In this document: piece after piece, positions 8,620 through 17,764 of the stretch
Layout of the letters: every line of letters begins with the position of its first letter
How positions within the stretch are numbered: the first letter of the stretch is position 1
NCBI GenBank assembly: GCA_015067845.1
Contig: SVLT01000014.1
Span: 1-62,343, forward strand
Direction of reading: 5' to 3'
Source: Oscillospiraceae bacterium
GTDB lineage: Bacteria > Bacillota > Clostridia > Oscillospirales > Oscillospiraceae
DNA: 62,343 nucleotides
Made by a program: the position numbers and the translations under genes
The notes under the pieces: model-generated
Told to the model about the DNA's origin: nothing
Databases searched by the model: none
Seen by the model: the letters and a program-made list of their open reading frames with translations, nothing else

Positions 8620-8816
8620 CTATCTTTGTAAGCATTGTAGGGGCTGGCGCCCACGACAGCCCGTTCACCAAATGCCTAAGATACCCATTTTGGGCGTCGA
8701 AGGCGCCGCCCCCTACGATTATATTTGGTGGTGCAGTGCGTTCGGCGATAGGGATTGCCACACCAGTGACGTCGGTCACTGGTTCGCAATGACACGTAAC
8801 TTGCGGAAGGGTATTT
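8620..8816. repeat. Gene-free gap with GTAGGGGC-type palindromic repeat
   Basis: About 200 nt between convergent genes. It starts TGTAGGGGC, contains GCCGCCCCCTAC, and then holds a TTGCCACACCAGTGACGT stretch with a small palindrome (CCAGTGACGTCGGTCACTGG). The GTAGGGG.../...CCCCTAC ends recur at 33463-33510 and near 19152 and 26574. No coding potential is seen. Confidence 0.5.
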
Positions 8817-9545
8817 TCATTCTAAAAATGCTTGAGCATTTTCACACATAAACTGTTGCTTCCCGTCCTCCGGTATCACGCAAACCGCGCTATTGATGCA
8901 CTGCAAGGGCGCAAAGGAGCCGAACAAAAATCGCTCCGGCGGAATATCCTGCTGGGTTTCCAGAAAGAAATCCGCCCGGAATCCGGCTGTGTCCAGCCAC
9001 AGATTTTCCGGCAGGGGCAGCAGCGCTTTCGCTTCCGCCACCAGGCAGTTGGACACCAAAAATCTCGTCTGCCCACATTCCCGGGCCAAACGGGAAATTT
9101 TTCCCATATCCGGGTTACGCTGTTCATGCAGATAGCACATTCTGCCGTCTTCCATACGGGCGGTAATGATCACCGGCAGACCCAGCTTTCCTGCCAGCCG
9201 GCACAGCTCCACCACCCGGGGATCATCCTCATCATAGCCGTGGACACAGGGATACAGGCGTACCGCCCCCACCCCGGCTTCCTTGCCCTGCACAAGCAGC
9301 TGCTCCGCCCAGGGCATCATGGGATTGACGGACATGGCAACACGCCAATGGGTGCCAGCCAGAGCCTGCACTAGTTCCCTGTCCGCTTCCCAGGGATCCT
9401 GATAAAACACCGCATCCAGACTGGACATCAGACCGCCATCAATACCGGTGGTGCGGTATCGCTCCAGCATCTGCTCCAACCCGGCGTTGCGCACATGATA
9501 AAAGGGCCAATGGCCGCAAAACGCGGCAGTATCAAAATACATCAT
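8817..9545 (-). CDS. Amidohydrolase-like TIM-barrel protein (atypical, no HxH)
   Basis: About 242 residues; two adjacent ATGs follow AAGGAGG, and the second (9540-9542) has the better spacing. The fold is suggested by alternating strand/helix blocks (GVGAVRLYPCVHGYDEDD, LPVIITARMEDGR, FLFGSFAP) shared with Amidohydro_2 proteins. It lacks the N-terminal HxH metal motif, having FCGHWPF instead, and the usual C-terminal Asp is also absent. It may therefore be a non-hydrolytic or lower-metal relative, or a partner of the next protein. It starts 12 nt after the stop codon of the 9555 gene, so the two are co-transcribed. Confidence 0.7.
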   Translation of the reverse strand: MMYFDTAAFCGHWPFYHVRNAGLEQMLERYRTTGIDGGLMSSLDAVFYQDPWEADRELVQALAGTHWRVAMSVNPMMPWAEQLLVQGKEAGVGAVRLYPCVHGYDEDDPRVVELCRLAGKLGLPVIITARMEDGRMCYLHEQRNPDMGKISRLARECGQTRFLVSNCLVAEAKALLPLPENLWLDTAGFRADFFLETQQDIPPERFLFGSFAPLQCINSAVCVIPEDGKQQFMCENAQAFLE

Positions 9546-9554
9546 CCCGCCTCC

Positions 9555-10295
9555 TTAAAGACCAAACAGCGCCGCCGCATTGCGGAACAGAATCTGTTCC
9601 TCCTGCTCTTTTGGCAATTGCGCTTCCAACACCTGCCCATAATTCATGGAATAGGCATTGTCCGTTCCGAACATAATGCGCTCTGCGCCCAGCAATTCAA
9701 TGGCGTAGGGAATGTCATCCCCACGGAAGGGCCCTCCGGAAAAATCCGTCCACACATTGGGCAGATCCTGAATCAAACGCAAACCGTGATAGCAGCTGCC
9801 GCCCAGGTGGGCCATGATAAACTTGGTGTCCGGGTGTCTGCGCGCCGCGTTGGCAACATGGACGCCGGTTGCCTCATAAGGCAGCTGTCCTGCCGCCTTG
9901 GCAAAGGCATGGATCAGCACGGGCACACCGTGTTCCCCACAATAGTCATATAGCCTGTCGCACCGGTCGTCGTCGCAAAGGCAGCTGACCCAGATCTTCA
10001 TGCCGATCAATCCCTGCTTTTCGATGCCCTTGCGCAGTACATCCAGGCTGTTGTCATGCTCCGGGGATATGGTGACATAACCGCCAAACAGGGCATCCTG
10101 CCGAATCAGCTGTTCCGTCAGCTCGTTCAGCTCGGCTACTTCTGCCTGATCCGGATAGTGACTGCCCAGTGCGGACACCAGGATCTTTTCAATTCCAAAC
10201 CGCTCCGCCGCCTTGTGCATAGCTGCTGCACCTGCTTCTGCACGGTTTCTCCAGATATGGGCATGCATATCGATAATCGGGCCCAATACATCCAC
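9555..10295 (-). CDS. Amidohydrolase-family metal-dependent hydrolase/decarboxylase
   Basis: About 246 residues of the Amidohydro_2 family: metal-binding DMHAHIW (His11, His13), VLIHAFAK, MAHLGGS and the late acidic ligand in FGTDNAY. Family members hydrolyse lactones or decarboxylate small acids. The first codon used is GTG (10293-10295), but AAAGGCGG lies so close that a start at the nearby TTG (Leu4) is possible. Middle member of three amidohydrolase-type genes facing the oxidoreductase operon, which suggests lactone or ring hydrolysis in the same catabolic pathway (inference). Confidence 0.8.
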   Translation of the reverse strand: MDVLGPIIDMHAHIWRNRAEAGAAAMHKAAERFGIEKILVSALGSHYPDQAEVAELNELTEQLIRQDALFGGYVTISPEHDNSLDVLRKGIEKQGLIGMKIWVSCLCDDDRCDRLYDYCGEHGVPVLIHAFAKAAGQLPYEATGVHVANAARRHPDTKFIMAHLGGSCYHGLRLIQDLPNVWTDFSGGPFRGDDIPYAIELLGAERIMFGTDNAYSMNYGQVLEAQLPKEQEEQILFRNAAALFGL

Positions 10296-10354
10296 CGCCT
10301 TTCTTTTTGTAATTTTACCACAAAAGCAAATCTGCCGTCAAGTTCCATAAAAGG

Positions 10355-10382
10355 AAAACCGCCTTATTTCCAAGGCGGTTTT
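10355..10382 (-). terminator. Hairpin between the amidohydrolase genes
   Basis: An 11-bp stem (AAAACCGCCTT with its complement) and 6-nt loop, flanked by T-tracts on both strands, lies just downstream of the 10390 gene and before the GTG of the 9555 gene. It could terminate or attenuate the upstream transcript. Confidence 0.7.
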
Positions 10383-10389
10383 TTCACGA

Positions 10390-11295
10390 TTACAGATCCA
10401 GCAGCTTTACGGCATTGTAGCGTACGATCTTGCCGTAGTTTTCTCCGGACAGCATGCCGTCGTCCAGCATCTTTTCCAGGAACGCATTGAATTCGTAGGA
10501 TTCCTTGTTGGATTTCAGGCACTGATCGCAGCCGTAGAAGATCCGGTCAGAGAATTCCTCCATAAACTTCGCGGCATACTCGGGGTCACGCATAAAGGCG
10601 TTGGCGCCGCTGCCTGCGGAAATATCGCAGTACAGATTGCCGTATTCACGCAGCAGTTGGGCAACTCTGCCGTCCGTCACCTTGCCCTTGGGGTATTTAT
10701 TCCGGGTTTCCAGCGTAATATCCGCAGACATCTCGGCCCAGAAGGGCTGGGAGTGTCCCAAAACCTTCAGATTGGGATGCTTTTTCAGCATTTTTTCCAG
10801 TCTGGGCAGACCCAGCTCGTCTACGATACCGTAGCTGCGGCCCAGGACGGGCGCGATGTGGATGATAATGGGCATATCCAGCTCTTCACAATGGGAAAAC
10901 AGATTGTCCATCTTGGGATCGTCGGCATAAATATTTGCGGTGATCTCGCCGCAGCCCTTTGCGCCCAGGCTCTTATACCAGGACAGTAGCTCTCCCAAAT
11001 TGTAATCTGCCGTATTGTTGCGGGCCCGGGGATCCACATTGCAGAACCACACAAAACGGTCCGGATGCTGATCCGCCAGGAATTTGGTCGCCTCGGTGCT
11101 GAGGGGAGTAAACTGTCCCTCAGCCGTGGTCAGAGGCAGAAGCACGGACTTCTCAATCCCCAGCGCGTCCATTTCCTCGATCAGCTCGGTGGCGGACATA
11201 TACCGTTCTCCCTTGAACAGCTTGGGATAGTATTCCGGAAAGGCTGTTGCATGGGCGTGAATATCGATTTTCTTGATGTTTTTCACATTTTCCAT
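10390..11295 (-). CDS. Amidohydrolase-family metal-dependent hydrolase
   Basis: 301 residues, Amidohydro_2 type: KIDIHAHA (His13, His15), IIIHIAPVLG, VLGHSQPFWAE and FYGCDQCL near the end supply the expected metal and proton-relay residues. Related enzymes act on lactones or small carboxylated rings. It is read from the AraC-type regulator side and lies 22 nt downstream of that gene. A hairpin separates it from the two following hydrolase genes. The substrate cannot be told from sequence; the neighbouring oxidoreductases suggest an oxidised sugar or cyclitol. Confidence 0.85.
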   Translation of the reverse strand: MENVKNIKKIDIHAHATAFPEYYPKLFKGERYMSATELIEEMDALGIEKSVLLPLTTAEGQFTPLSTEATKFLADQHPDRFVWFCNVDPRARNNTADYNLGELLSWYKSLGAKGCGEITANIYADDPKMDNLFSHCEELDMPIIIHIAPVLGRSYGIVDELGLPRLEKMLKKHPNLKVLGHSQPFWAEMSADITLETRNKYPKGKVTDGRVAQLLREYGNLYCDISAGSGANAFMRDPEYAAKFMEEFSDRIFYGCDQCLKSNKESYEFNAFLEKMLDDGMLSGENYGKIVRYNAVKLLDL

Positions 11296-11317
11296 TGTAT
11301 GTACCTCTTTTCAGAAT

Positions 11318-12166
11318 TTACTTTCTGCGGCGCTTGCTGGGTGTGAAGCCATAAGCCATTTTATAACAGCGTCCAAAATAATTGGCGCTTTCAAAGCCGC
11401 AGCTGGCGGCAATTTCCGCGATGCTTTTGCTCGTGTTGCACAGCATGGTATCCGCGACGGTTATACGGTAATCCTGCAAATATTCGATGGCCGTTTTCCC
11501 GGTGGTGGTTTTGAACACCCGGCAGAAATAATGCTTGCTCACACCGCAATGCCGGGCCAGCTCATCCACCGTGATACTGTCTGCGTAGTGATCCCGCATA
11601 TGCCGCAGAGCCGGCTCGATCAACCGATATGTGCGCAGAGTCCCGTTGGGAGCGATCTGTGCTTCTGCCGCCTGACATCCCTTGCGCATCACAAGTGTGA
11701 AAAATTCCATTAACAGGGCGTAAATTCTGGCTTTCCAGGCCATGGGCTGCTCCGTATGCTCCGCAGCCGCGGAAATCAGCAAATTATAAAGCTGTGCATC
11801 CTGCCGAAACAGGGTCTGCAGCATTTTCTCCTGCCCGAAGATCACCGCACGCAGATCCAGCTCCTCCATATTGCTACCCACAAAGTAATCCAGGGGCACC
11901 ATAAAGAGATGATATTTGCCCAGGTTTCCCTCTTTGCCCCGATCCACCGTAGCGTGGAACTCATAGGGATTGATGATCACAATATCTCCTGCGCGCACCT
12001 GAACTCTCTGCGCGCCGATGAGCAGCGTGGATGTTCCTTCGTAAAAGCACTTGATCTCAATAGCTTCATGGAGGGCCTTCCGCTCCGCATCCACATTTGT
12101 CACCGCAGATGCCGCCCGGGTCTGAATGATCAGATCCGCAGTCTCGGCTTTGTATTTCGCCGCCAT
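11318..12166 (-). CDS. AraC-family transcriptional regulator
   Basis: 282 residues. N-terminal cupin domain (ALHEAIEIKCFYEGTSTLLI, GDIVIINPYEFHATVD) and C-terminal double helix-turn-helix (ITVDELARHCGVSKHYFCRV and IAEIAASCGFESANYFGRCY), ending in a basic KRRRK tail. GAGGTG with 6-nt spacing supports the ATG at 12164-12166 over an upstream GTG. It heads the minus-strand hydrolase genes, as the other AraC gene heads the plus-strand oxidoreductases, giving a two-regulator catabolic island. Confidence 0.9.
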   Translation of the reverse strand: MAAKYKAETADLIIQTRAASAVTNVDAERKALHEAIEIKCFYEGTSTLLIGAQRVQVRAGDIVIINPYEFHATVDRGKEGNLGKYHLFMVPLDYFVGSNMEELDLRAVIFGQEKMLQTLFRQDAQLYNLLISAAAEHTEQPMAWKARIYALLMEFFTLVMRKGCQAAEAQIAPNGTLRTYRLIEPALRHMRDHYADSITVDELARHCGVSKHYFCRVFKTTTGKTAIEYLQDYRITVADTMLCNTSKSIAEIAASCGFESANYFGRCYKMAYGFTPSKRRRK

Positions 12167-12331
12167 AGCTTTCACCTCGTTTTCTTGTTGCTCGATTGTT
12201 ACTCAACTTTATTAAACCACATCTACGGACATACTGCAATGGATTTTGTTGCTATTTCCTTGCACAATATTGTCTTTTTTATACCATCCTATCTATTTTG
12301 ACAGCAATTTGTCGCCAACACCGCCCCACGG

Positions 12332-12360
12332 TTGATTTCCGCACCTATCAGTGGTACAAT
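12332..12360 (+). promoter_or_regulatory. Sigma-A promoter for the GNAT gene
   Basis: TTGATT (12332-12337), 17-nt spacer, TACAAT (12355-12360), 28 nt before the ATG of the acetyltransferase gene. The gap 12167-12331 holds nothing else that I recognise. Confidence 0.7.
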
Positions 12361-12388
12361 GGATGCACCAAAATTTCAGAGGTGCATT

Positions 12389-12832
12389 ATGAAAAGCAAG
12401 ATTAGAAATATGCAGGTGCAGGACAGACCGCAAATTCTTGAAATGATGCGCGTGTTTTATGCCTCCGAGGCGGTTTTTACCAACGGCTCGGAAGAGATAT
12501 TCGAAGCGGATATTCAAAACTGCGTCAACGACAGTCCCTATCTGGAAGGCTATGTTTTCGAAGACGGCGATGTCATTCAGGGCTATGCCATGCTGGCCAA
12601 GAGCTTCTCAACGGAGTTCGGAAAGCCTTGTATCTGGATCGAGGATATTTATGTGAAAGAGGAATACCGCAATCAGGGACTGGCAAGCCGATTCTTTCAG
12701 CTTGTGGAAGAAAAATACCCCCACTGCATCCTGCGTTTGGAGGTCGAACCCGAAAACACCCGGGCCATACATGTTTACCAAAAGAACGGATACGATGTCC
12801 TGCCCTATATGGAAATGAAGAAAGAAGTTTAA
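12389..12832 (+). CDS. GNAT-family N-acetyltransferase
   Basis: 147 residues. The acetyl-CoA-binding motif A is WIEDIYVKEEYRNQGLASRF (RNQGLA fits R/Q-x-x-G-x-A), followed by the LRLEVEPENTRAIHVYQKNGY stretch typical of small-molecule and protein acetyltransferases. The acceptor is unknown. GAGGTG lies 5 nt before the ATG. It is followed by a small membrane-protein gene 47 nt downstream. Confidence 0.9.
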   Translation: MKSKIRNMQVQDRPQILEMMRVFYASEAVFTNGSEEIFEADIQNCVNDSPYLEGYVFEDGDVIQGYAMLAKSFSTEFGKPCIWIEDIYVKEEYRNQGLASRFFQLVEEKYPHCILRLEVEPENTRAIHVYQKNGYDVLPYMEMKKEV

Positions 12833-12879
12833 GCATATAATGCAAGACAAAAGCAAAATTAGCAGAGGAGTGTGATTGT

Positions 12880-13218
12880 ATGAAAACTCTCATTGTCTGG
12901 ACTTTGTTGGCAGTACTTTTGATGATTGGCGGCCCGTGGCTGGCACTGCAATTTGCAGGGATGGATGCCATGGGAATCTGCTTTATTTTGTTTTTCGCCA
13001 TCAATCCTCTGTTTTCCGTAGTATGCGGTGCATTAGCTGGCAAAAAGATTCGTCAGTTGTGGGCGCTTCCGATTATTACTGCGGGACTATTCTTATTGGG
13101 GGTATGGCTATTTTTTGAAATGGGCGAACCTGCATTCTTGATATATTCCGGTAGTTATCTCATAATCAGCATAATCGCTATGCTAATAAGTGCTTTTGTG
13201 AATAGGAAACAACGATAG
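12880..13218 (+). CDS. Small four-helix membrane protein, unknown function
   Basis: 112 residues made almost wholly of hydrophobic segments (about 4-24, 30-50, 57-77, 84-104) with a basic end (NRKQR). It begins with a hydrophobic KTLIVWTLLAVLLM helix rather than a cleavable signal. AGAGGAG lies upstream of the ATG. No family is recognised; it probably shares the transcript of the GNAT gene and ends at the hairpin at 13221. Confidence 0.65.
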   Translation: MKTLIVWTLLAVLLMIGGPWLALQFAGMDAMGICFILFFAINPLFSVVCGALAGKKIRQLWALPIITAGLFLLGVWLFFEMGEPAFLIYSGSYLIISIIAMLISAFVNRKQR

Positions 13219-13220
13219 AT

Positions 13221-13253
13221 AAAGCCGGCACCCACACGGGTGCCGGCTTTTTG
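13221..13253 (+). terminator. Intrinsic terminator
   Basis: A GC-rich stem (AAAGCCGGCACCC with its complement, ACAC loop) followed by TTTTTG, directly after the membrane-protein stop codon. The gap up to 13476 also holds an AT-rich inverted repeat (CAATCGTTTG...CAAACGATTG, 13382-13408) but no gene. Confidence 0.85.
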
Positions 13254-13476
13254 TTCGCTTCTCAATTTTATGAATCGACACTTTGTGTCATGAATGGATG
13301 CTAACGCATCCTGATTTCTCGCTTCGCTCTATGATTTGAATTGCCTATTCCCATATGCCCCGCAGGGCAATTCATGGAATCAATCGTTTGTTAAGCAAAC
13401 GATTGATTCTACATGGGTCAAGACTCCAAAAGGTCTCAAAATGGGCTAAAAATGGGGGTGGAAACTCCAAAAAGTC

Positions 13477-13815
13477 TCACTTTTTGAAAATACGCCGCCC
13501 TGTCATAAAATTGTTTATATCTTCAACGGCTTGTTCTATGGTCTGCGGATGCCAATGTGTATGACACTTAGCCACTCTTTCCAATCCCTCTTCTGTCTGT
13601 TCCTCATATCCTTTATATTCTACAGAAAAAACAAACCCGATTCCGTGCGGATTGGGCACATCTTCGTCTGCATACAACCAAAATCTTCCTTGTTGAGATT
13701 CGCCATAAATAACAGGGACATCCCATGTAAATCCCTCGTTTAGAGCGAAGGAATTGGTCAAAGTCAAATTGTACTTGTCTTTTACTTTGTCATAAATCAA
13801 CTCTATATCGTTCAT
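13477..13815 (-). CDS. Uncharacterised acidic protein
   Basis: 112 residues from the ATG preceded by GAGGTG. It is acidic and soluble, with no signal or membrane helix. Visible blocks are DIELIYDKVKDKYNLTLTNS, GRFWLYADEDVPNPHGIGFV, CHTHWHPQTIEQA and a C-terminal RIFKK. I do not recognise the family; the length and HTHWHP-type C-terminal block recall small proteins linked to contact-dependent or immunity functions, but nothing here proves that. The base composition is more AT-rich than its neighbours, which suggests recent acquisition. Confidence 0.6.
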   Translation of the reverse strand: MNDIELIYDKVKDKYNLTLTNSFALNEGFTWDVPVIYGESQQGRFWLYADEDVPNPHGIGFVFSVEYKGYEEQTEEGLERVAKCHTHWHPQTIEQAVEDINNFMTGRRIFKK

Positions 13816-13828
13816 AATGCACCTCATA

Positions 13829-15178
13829 TTACTTCCTAGTCAGACAAACCACACTCTCGACGTGGGCGCATCGGGGGAACAGATCTGCCGCCACGGCATC
13901 TTTTACCCGGTAGCCACGCGCTTTCAGCAGCGCCACATCCCGAGCCAAAGTGGCAGGGTCGCAAGAAACATACACGATCCGCCGGGGCGAGAATCGATGC
14001 AACGCCTCAATAGTATCCGCATTCAAGCCCTTTCTGGGCGGATCGACCACCACCACATCGGCACGAATGCCCTGCTTTTCCAGCTCCAACGCCGCCTGTC
14101 CTGCATCTCCGCAGAAAAACTCCGCATTTTCGACACCGTTGCGCTTTGCATTGTCCCGGGCATCCTCCACCGCCTGAGGGATCACTTCCACGCCGATGAC
14201 CTTCCCCGCCGCCTTTGCCATAGCCAGCGTGATCGTACCCACGCCGCAGTAAAGATCCAAAACCGTGTCGTTTTTCGTGATTTCCGCCCGCTCTATGGCC
14301 GCCTCGTACAGCCGCTGGGCCTGATGGTGATTGACCTGATAAAAAGACCGGGGTGACAGGCGGAAATTCAGACCGCACAGGGTGTCCTCGATATATCCCG
14401 GGCCGTAGAGGGTGATAAATTCGTCCCCCAGCACGCTGTTGCCTACTTTTGTGTTCACGCTGATGACCAGCGTGGTAAATCCGGGAACTTGTTTCAGCCG
14501 TTCGATGAGCACATCCGGTTTGGGCAGTCTGCGTCCGTTGAGCACCAGGCATACCAGAATCTGCCCGGACACCGCACCCCGGCGCACATAAATGTGCCGC
14601 AAAAGTCCCTTATGGGCCTTTTCGTCATAGGGCATTACCCGGAACTGATTGGCATATGCCGTCACAATGTCCTTGATTTTGTCGCTTTCCTCCGGCAAAA
14701 TCAGACACCGCTGGTTCTCCACCACTTCGTGACTGCCCGCCCGGAAAAATCCGGCGATGGCCCGGCCCTTTTTCACGGAAACTGGATACTGTGCCTTGTT
14801 CCGATAGCCCTCGCAGGTGGGCGCGGCCAAAATCGGCACAGTCTCCAGCTTTTCGCCGCCGATGCGATTCAGACAGGTACGCACACGCTCCGCCTTCATG
14901 CGGATTTCTTCTTCATAATCCATATGGTGAAAAGCGCAGCCGCCGCAGAGCTTCGCCACCGGACAGGCCCGGTTGACGCGATGGGGCGAACGCTCCACGA
15001 TCTCCACGATCTTGCTGGACGCCCAGGTTTTCGCCGCTTTTTCGATGCGGATGCGGCAGATCTCCCCAAAAATTGCGTTGGGGACGAACACCGCGCACCC
15101 CTCCACCTTGGCAATCCCCTGCCCCTCGGAGGTGTAGTCCACGATCTCAGCCTCATAAATTTTGCCTTTTTCCAGCAT
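13829..15178 (-). CDS. rlmD: 23S rRNA (uracil-C5)-methyltransferase, RlmD/RumA type
   Basis: 449 residues. N-terminal TRAM domain (YEAEIVDYTSEGQGIAKVEG), a 4Fe-4S cysteine set (CPVAKLCGGC), and a C-terminal SAM-dependent methyltransferase with LDLYCGVGTI, VVDPPRKGL and the catalytic YVSCDPATLARD. The family methylates C5 of specific uridines in 23S rRNA or tRNA using SAM. I chose the ATG at 15176-15178, 7 nt after AAGGAG; an upstream in-frame extension has no conservation features. Single gene; no terminator is obvious before the 13477 gene. Confidence 0.88.
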   Translation of the reverse strand: MLEKGKIYEAEIVDYTSEGQGIAKVEGCAVFVPNAIFGEICRIRIEKAAKTWASSKIVEIVERSPHRVNRACPVAKLCGGCAFHHMDYEEEIRMKAERVRTCLNRIGGEKLETVPILAAPTCEGYRNKAQYPVSVKKGRAIAGFFRAGSHEVVENQRCLILPEESDKIKDIVTAYANQFRVMPYDEKAHKGLLRHIYVRRGAVSGQILVCLVLNGRRLPKPDVLIERLKQVPGFTTLVISVNTKVGNSVLGDEFITLYGPGYIEDTLCGLNFRLSPRSFYQVNHHQAQRLYEAAIERAEITKNDTVLDLYCGVGTITLAMAKAAGKVIGVEVIPQAVEDARDNAKRNGVENAEFFCGDAGQAALELEKQGIRADVVVVDPPRKGLNADTIEALHRFSPRRIVYVSCDPATLARDVALLKARGYRVKDAVAADLFPRCAHVESVVCLTRK

Positions 15179-15290
15179 TGCAACTTCTCCTTGCGGTATT
15201 TGCTCTATTATAATCGAAATATGCCCATCTTGCAAGAGCGAGGATAATGTGGTAGGATAAATGTAACTTCTATGGTTTTGCGCCACAGGC

Positions 15291-15474
15291 GCCTTGGCTC
15301 CCCTTGTCAGGGGTGGTGCTCTGCGCAGCAGAGCAAAATCTCAATGCTTGCCAGTGGCAAGCATACACTGATTCGTTGCTGTCAAAAATCTTTGATTTTT
15401 GACAGAGGGGTAGTCATTCTCTCCCCCAGTCTTTTGCTGCGCAAAAGCCAGCCCCCTCCTCAGAGGGGGCCAAG
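15291..15474. repeat. Dispersed palindromic repeat, family C copy 1
   Basis: A gene-free stretch of nested palindromes: CTCTGCGCAGCAGAG, CTTGCCAGTGGCAAG, GTCAAAAATCTTTGATTTTTGAC and CTTTTGCTGCGCAAAAG, bounded by GGCTCCCC and GGGGGCC. The same blocks in inverted order fill 19179-19376. Confidence 0.8.
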
Positions 15475-15502
15475 ACACAGTTATACAAACAAGGAAAACA
15501 TT

Positions 15503-16360
15503 ATGACCTACAAAAATTGCAATTTATGTCCCCGTTCCTGCGGCGTTGACCGCACTGCCGGGCAGCTGGGCTTTTGCCGTTGCCCGGATACGGCGTTGGT
15601 GGCAAAAACCATGCTCCACCATTGGGAAGAACCGGCTCTTGCCGGGCCGGGGGGAAGCGGCGCGATCTTTTTCGGCGGTTGCACACTAGGGTGCAAATTC
15701 TGCCAGAACGGCGCCATCAGCCATGTGCCCACCGGCGCGCCCATGGACAGCACCGCTTTGCGGCGGGAAATGGAAAATCTCATCGCCCAAGGGGCGGAAA
15801 ATATCGACTTGGTGACCCCCACCCAATTCCTGCCCACGCTTTTGCCGGCCTTAGAATCCCCCCTGCCCGTCCCTGTGATTTACAACTGCGGCGGCTATGA
15901 AAAGGCGGAGACCATCCGGGCATTATCGGGAAAAATCGACATTTATTTGCCTGACCTGAAATATGCAGACAACACCCTGGCAAAGGAGCTGTCCGGCATT
16001 TCCGACTATTTCGGGGTCGCCACCGACGCCATCCGGGAAATGTTCGCTCAGGTCGGCCCGGTGCAATGGGCTGGGGATAAAATCGTAAAGGGCGTGGTCA
16101 TCCGCCACCTGATCCTGCCCGGCCATGTGGACAATTCCCTGAAAGTGCTGGATTGGATCGGCGAAACCTTCGCCCCCGGCCAGGTTTTGGTCAGCCTCAT
16201 GCGCCAGTATACCCCCATGGGTGGCCTGAGCGCCCCCATGGATCGGCGCATCACCGACGAAGAATACGACGCCGTCCTCAGTTGGATGTACCTCAACGAT
16301 CTGGAGGGCTTTACCCAGGAATCCGACTCAGCAGATTCCACCTATATTCCGGAGTTTTAA
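15503..16360 (+). CDS. Radical SAM protein, PflX/PFL-activase-like
   Basis: 285 residues. N-terminal Cys-rich segment (Cys6, Cys9, Cys13, Cys25) followed by the radical SAM motif GGCTLGCKFCQN (Cys60, Cys64, Cys67), then VIYNCGGYEK, DIYLPDLKYAD and QYTPMGG. This matches the COG1313 group of uncharacterised relatives of pyruvate formate-lyase activating enzyme. The motif shows SAM binding by a 4Fe-4S cluster; the target is unknown. The ATG at 15503 has AAGGAAAAC upstream. Single gene between a repeat and a bidirectional terminator. Confidence 0.85.
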   Translation: MTYKNCNLCPRSCGVDRTAGQLGFCRCPDTALVAKTMLHHWEEPALAGPGGSGAIFFGGCTLGCKFCQNGAISHVPTGAPMDSTALRREMENLIAQGAENIDLVTPTQFLPTLLPALESPLPVPVIYNCGGYEKAETIRALSGKIDIYLPDLKYADNTLAKELSGISDYFGVATDAIREMFAQVGPVQWAGDKIVKGVVIRHLILPGHVDNSLKVLDWIGETFAPGQVLVSLMRQYTPMGGLSAPMDRRITDEEYDAVLSWMYLNDLEGFTQESDSADSTYIPEF

Positions 16361-16397
16361 AAAAGCAGCTCTGCGATGCAGAGCTGCTCATTTTTAT
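16361..16397. terminator. Bidirectional terminator between the radical SAM gene and metK
   Basis: An 11-bp stem (AGCAGCTCTGC, GAT loop) with ATTTTTAT on the plus side and CTTTTTTAAA on the minus side, placed between convergent genes. Confidence 0.85.
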
Positions 16398-17542
16398 CAG
16401 ATTCCGGCCAGTTCCTTCAGAACGGGAGCCAGATCGGTGTTTTCCCAGGGACGATCCTCCACGCCGAAGTGACCCATAGCCGCCGTAGGGGCATAGATGG
16501 GCCGGCGCAGCTGCAGCTTGCGGATAATGCCCGCGGGGGTCAGATCCACAGTCTTTCTCAGCAATTCGGTCATCTTCTCGTCGGAGATCACACCGGTACC
16601 GTAGCTGTCCACCCGGACAGAAACCGGCTGCGCCACGCCGATGGCGTATGCCAGCTGCACCTGCACCTGGGTCGCCAGGCCTGCGGCAACCAAATTCTTC
16701 GCCATGTACCGGGCGATGTACGCGCCGCTGCGGTCCACCTTGGTGGGATCCTTGCCGGAGAACGCGCCGCCGCCGTGGGAGAAATAGCCGCCGTAAGTAT
16801 CCACGATGATCTTCCGGCCGGTGAGGCCGGTGTCGCCGTTGGGGCCACCGATGACAAAGTTGCCGGTGGGGTTGATATGAATGTTGGAAACCTTGGCAAT
16901 ATCAAAGCCGTAGTCTGCCAACACAGGAGCAATCACGCCCTCACGGACATATCGACGCAGCTCGTTGATCTCAAAATCCTTGCTGTGCATCACGGACACG
17001 ACCACCGTATCGATGCCCAACACATTGCCCTTTTTGTCATATTCCACGCTCACCTGGGTCTTACCGTCGGCACGGAGCAGGTCGTTGGAGTGGATGCACT
17101 CGGTCAGCCGATTGCTCAGTGCCCGGGACAGAGCCACAGGCAGGGGCATCAGTTCGGGAGTCTGGGTGCAAGCACCGCCGAACATCATACCCTGGTCGCC
17201 GGCACCGCCCACTTCGTCGTTGGTGCCCAGGGCAATATCCGCAGACTGGGTGTGGATGCGGCACTGAATTTCCACGGTATCGGCATCAAAGCCGTCGCCT
17301 TCGTACACATAGCCGATCTTGCGGATGGCTTCCCGGGCAACTGCCTTGTAGTCCACCTGGGCTGTGGTGGTGATCTCGCCGCAGATCAGGCAGAAATCGG
17401 TGGTGACCATGGTCTCGCAGGCCACACGGGAGTTGGGGTCTTGTGCCAGACAAGCGTCCAAAATGGCATCCGAAATGGAGTCAGCCACTTTATCGGGGTG
17501 ACCGTTGGTCACACATTCAGAGGTAAATAAGATTTTTTCCAT
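16397..17542 (-). CDS. metK: S-adenosylmethionine synthetase
   Basis: 381 residues, full length. Makes S-adenosylmethionine from methionine and ATP. Signature motifs are present: [50 protein letters not shown] and [13 protein letters not shown]. The gene is preceded by a long leader holding a SAM-I riboswitch (17805-18058) and its terminator, so expression should fall when SAM is plentiful. A dispersed repeat (17585-17746) lies between the riboswitch terminator and the start codon. AAAGGAAAAGC lies before the ATG. Confidence 0.97.
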   Translation of the reverse strand: MEKILFTSECVTNGHPDKVADSISDAILDACLAQDPNSRVACETMVTTDFCLICGEITTTAQVDYKAVAREAIRKIGYVYEGDGFDADTVEIQCRIHTQSADIALGTNDEVGGAGDQGMMFGGACTQTPELMPLPVALSRALSNRLTECIHSNDLLRADGKTQVSVEYDKKGNVLGIDTVVVSVMHSKDFEINELRRYVREGVIAPVLADYGFDIAKVSNIHINPTGNFVIGGPNGDTGLTGRKIIVDTYGGYFSHGGGAFSGKDPTKVDRSGAYIARYMAKNLVAAGLATQVQVQLAYAIGVAQPVSVRVDSYGTGVISDEKMTELLRKTVDLTPAGIIRKLQLRRPIYAPTAAMGHFGVEDRPWENTDLAPVLKELAGI

Positions 17543-17584
17543 AATGCTTTTCCTTTCTCTAAACCGTTGTTGTCATTGTGTTAA

Positions 17585-17746
17585 GCCTTCTCCTTGAGGA
17601 GAAGGTGGCCGAACGAAGTGAGGTCGGAAGAGGAATGCGGGCATAAACCCAAGATTTCCGCCAGTCTACAGACTTCTTCCATATTTCCGTCCTTTCGCCG
17701 TTCCTCTCCCGCCCCTTCGGGGCACCCTCCCCCCGGGGGAGGGTAT
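17585..17746. repeat. Dispersed palindrome-ended repeat, family B copy 1
   Basis: Begins with GCCTTCTCC...GGAGAAGGTGGCCG and ends with CACCCTCC...GGAGGGTATA; inside are GGAAGAGGAATGCGGGC and CGCCGTTCCTCTCCCG. Related copies lie at 21302-21485 and 47932-48093. It sits inside the metK leader. Confidence 0.8.
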
Positions 17747-17764
17747 AGAGGGTTGCAATGACAT

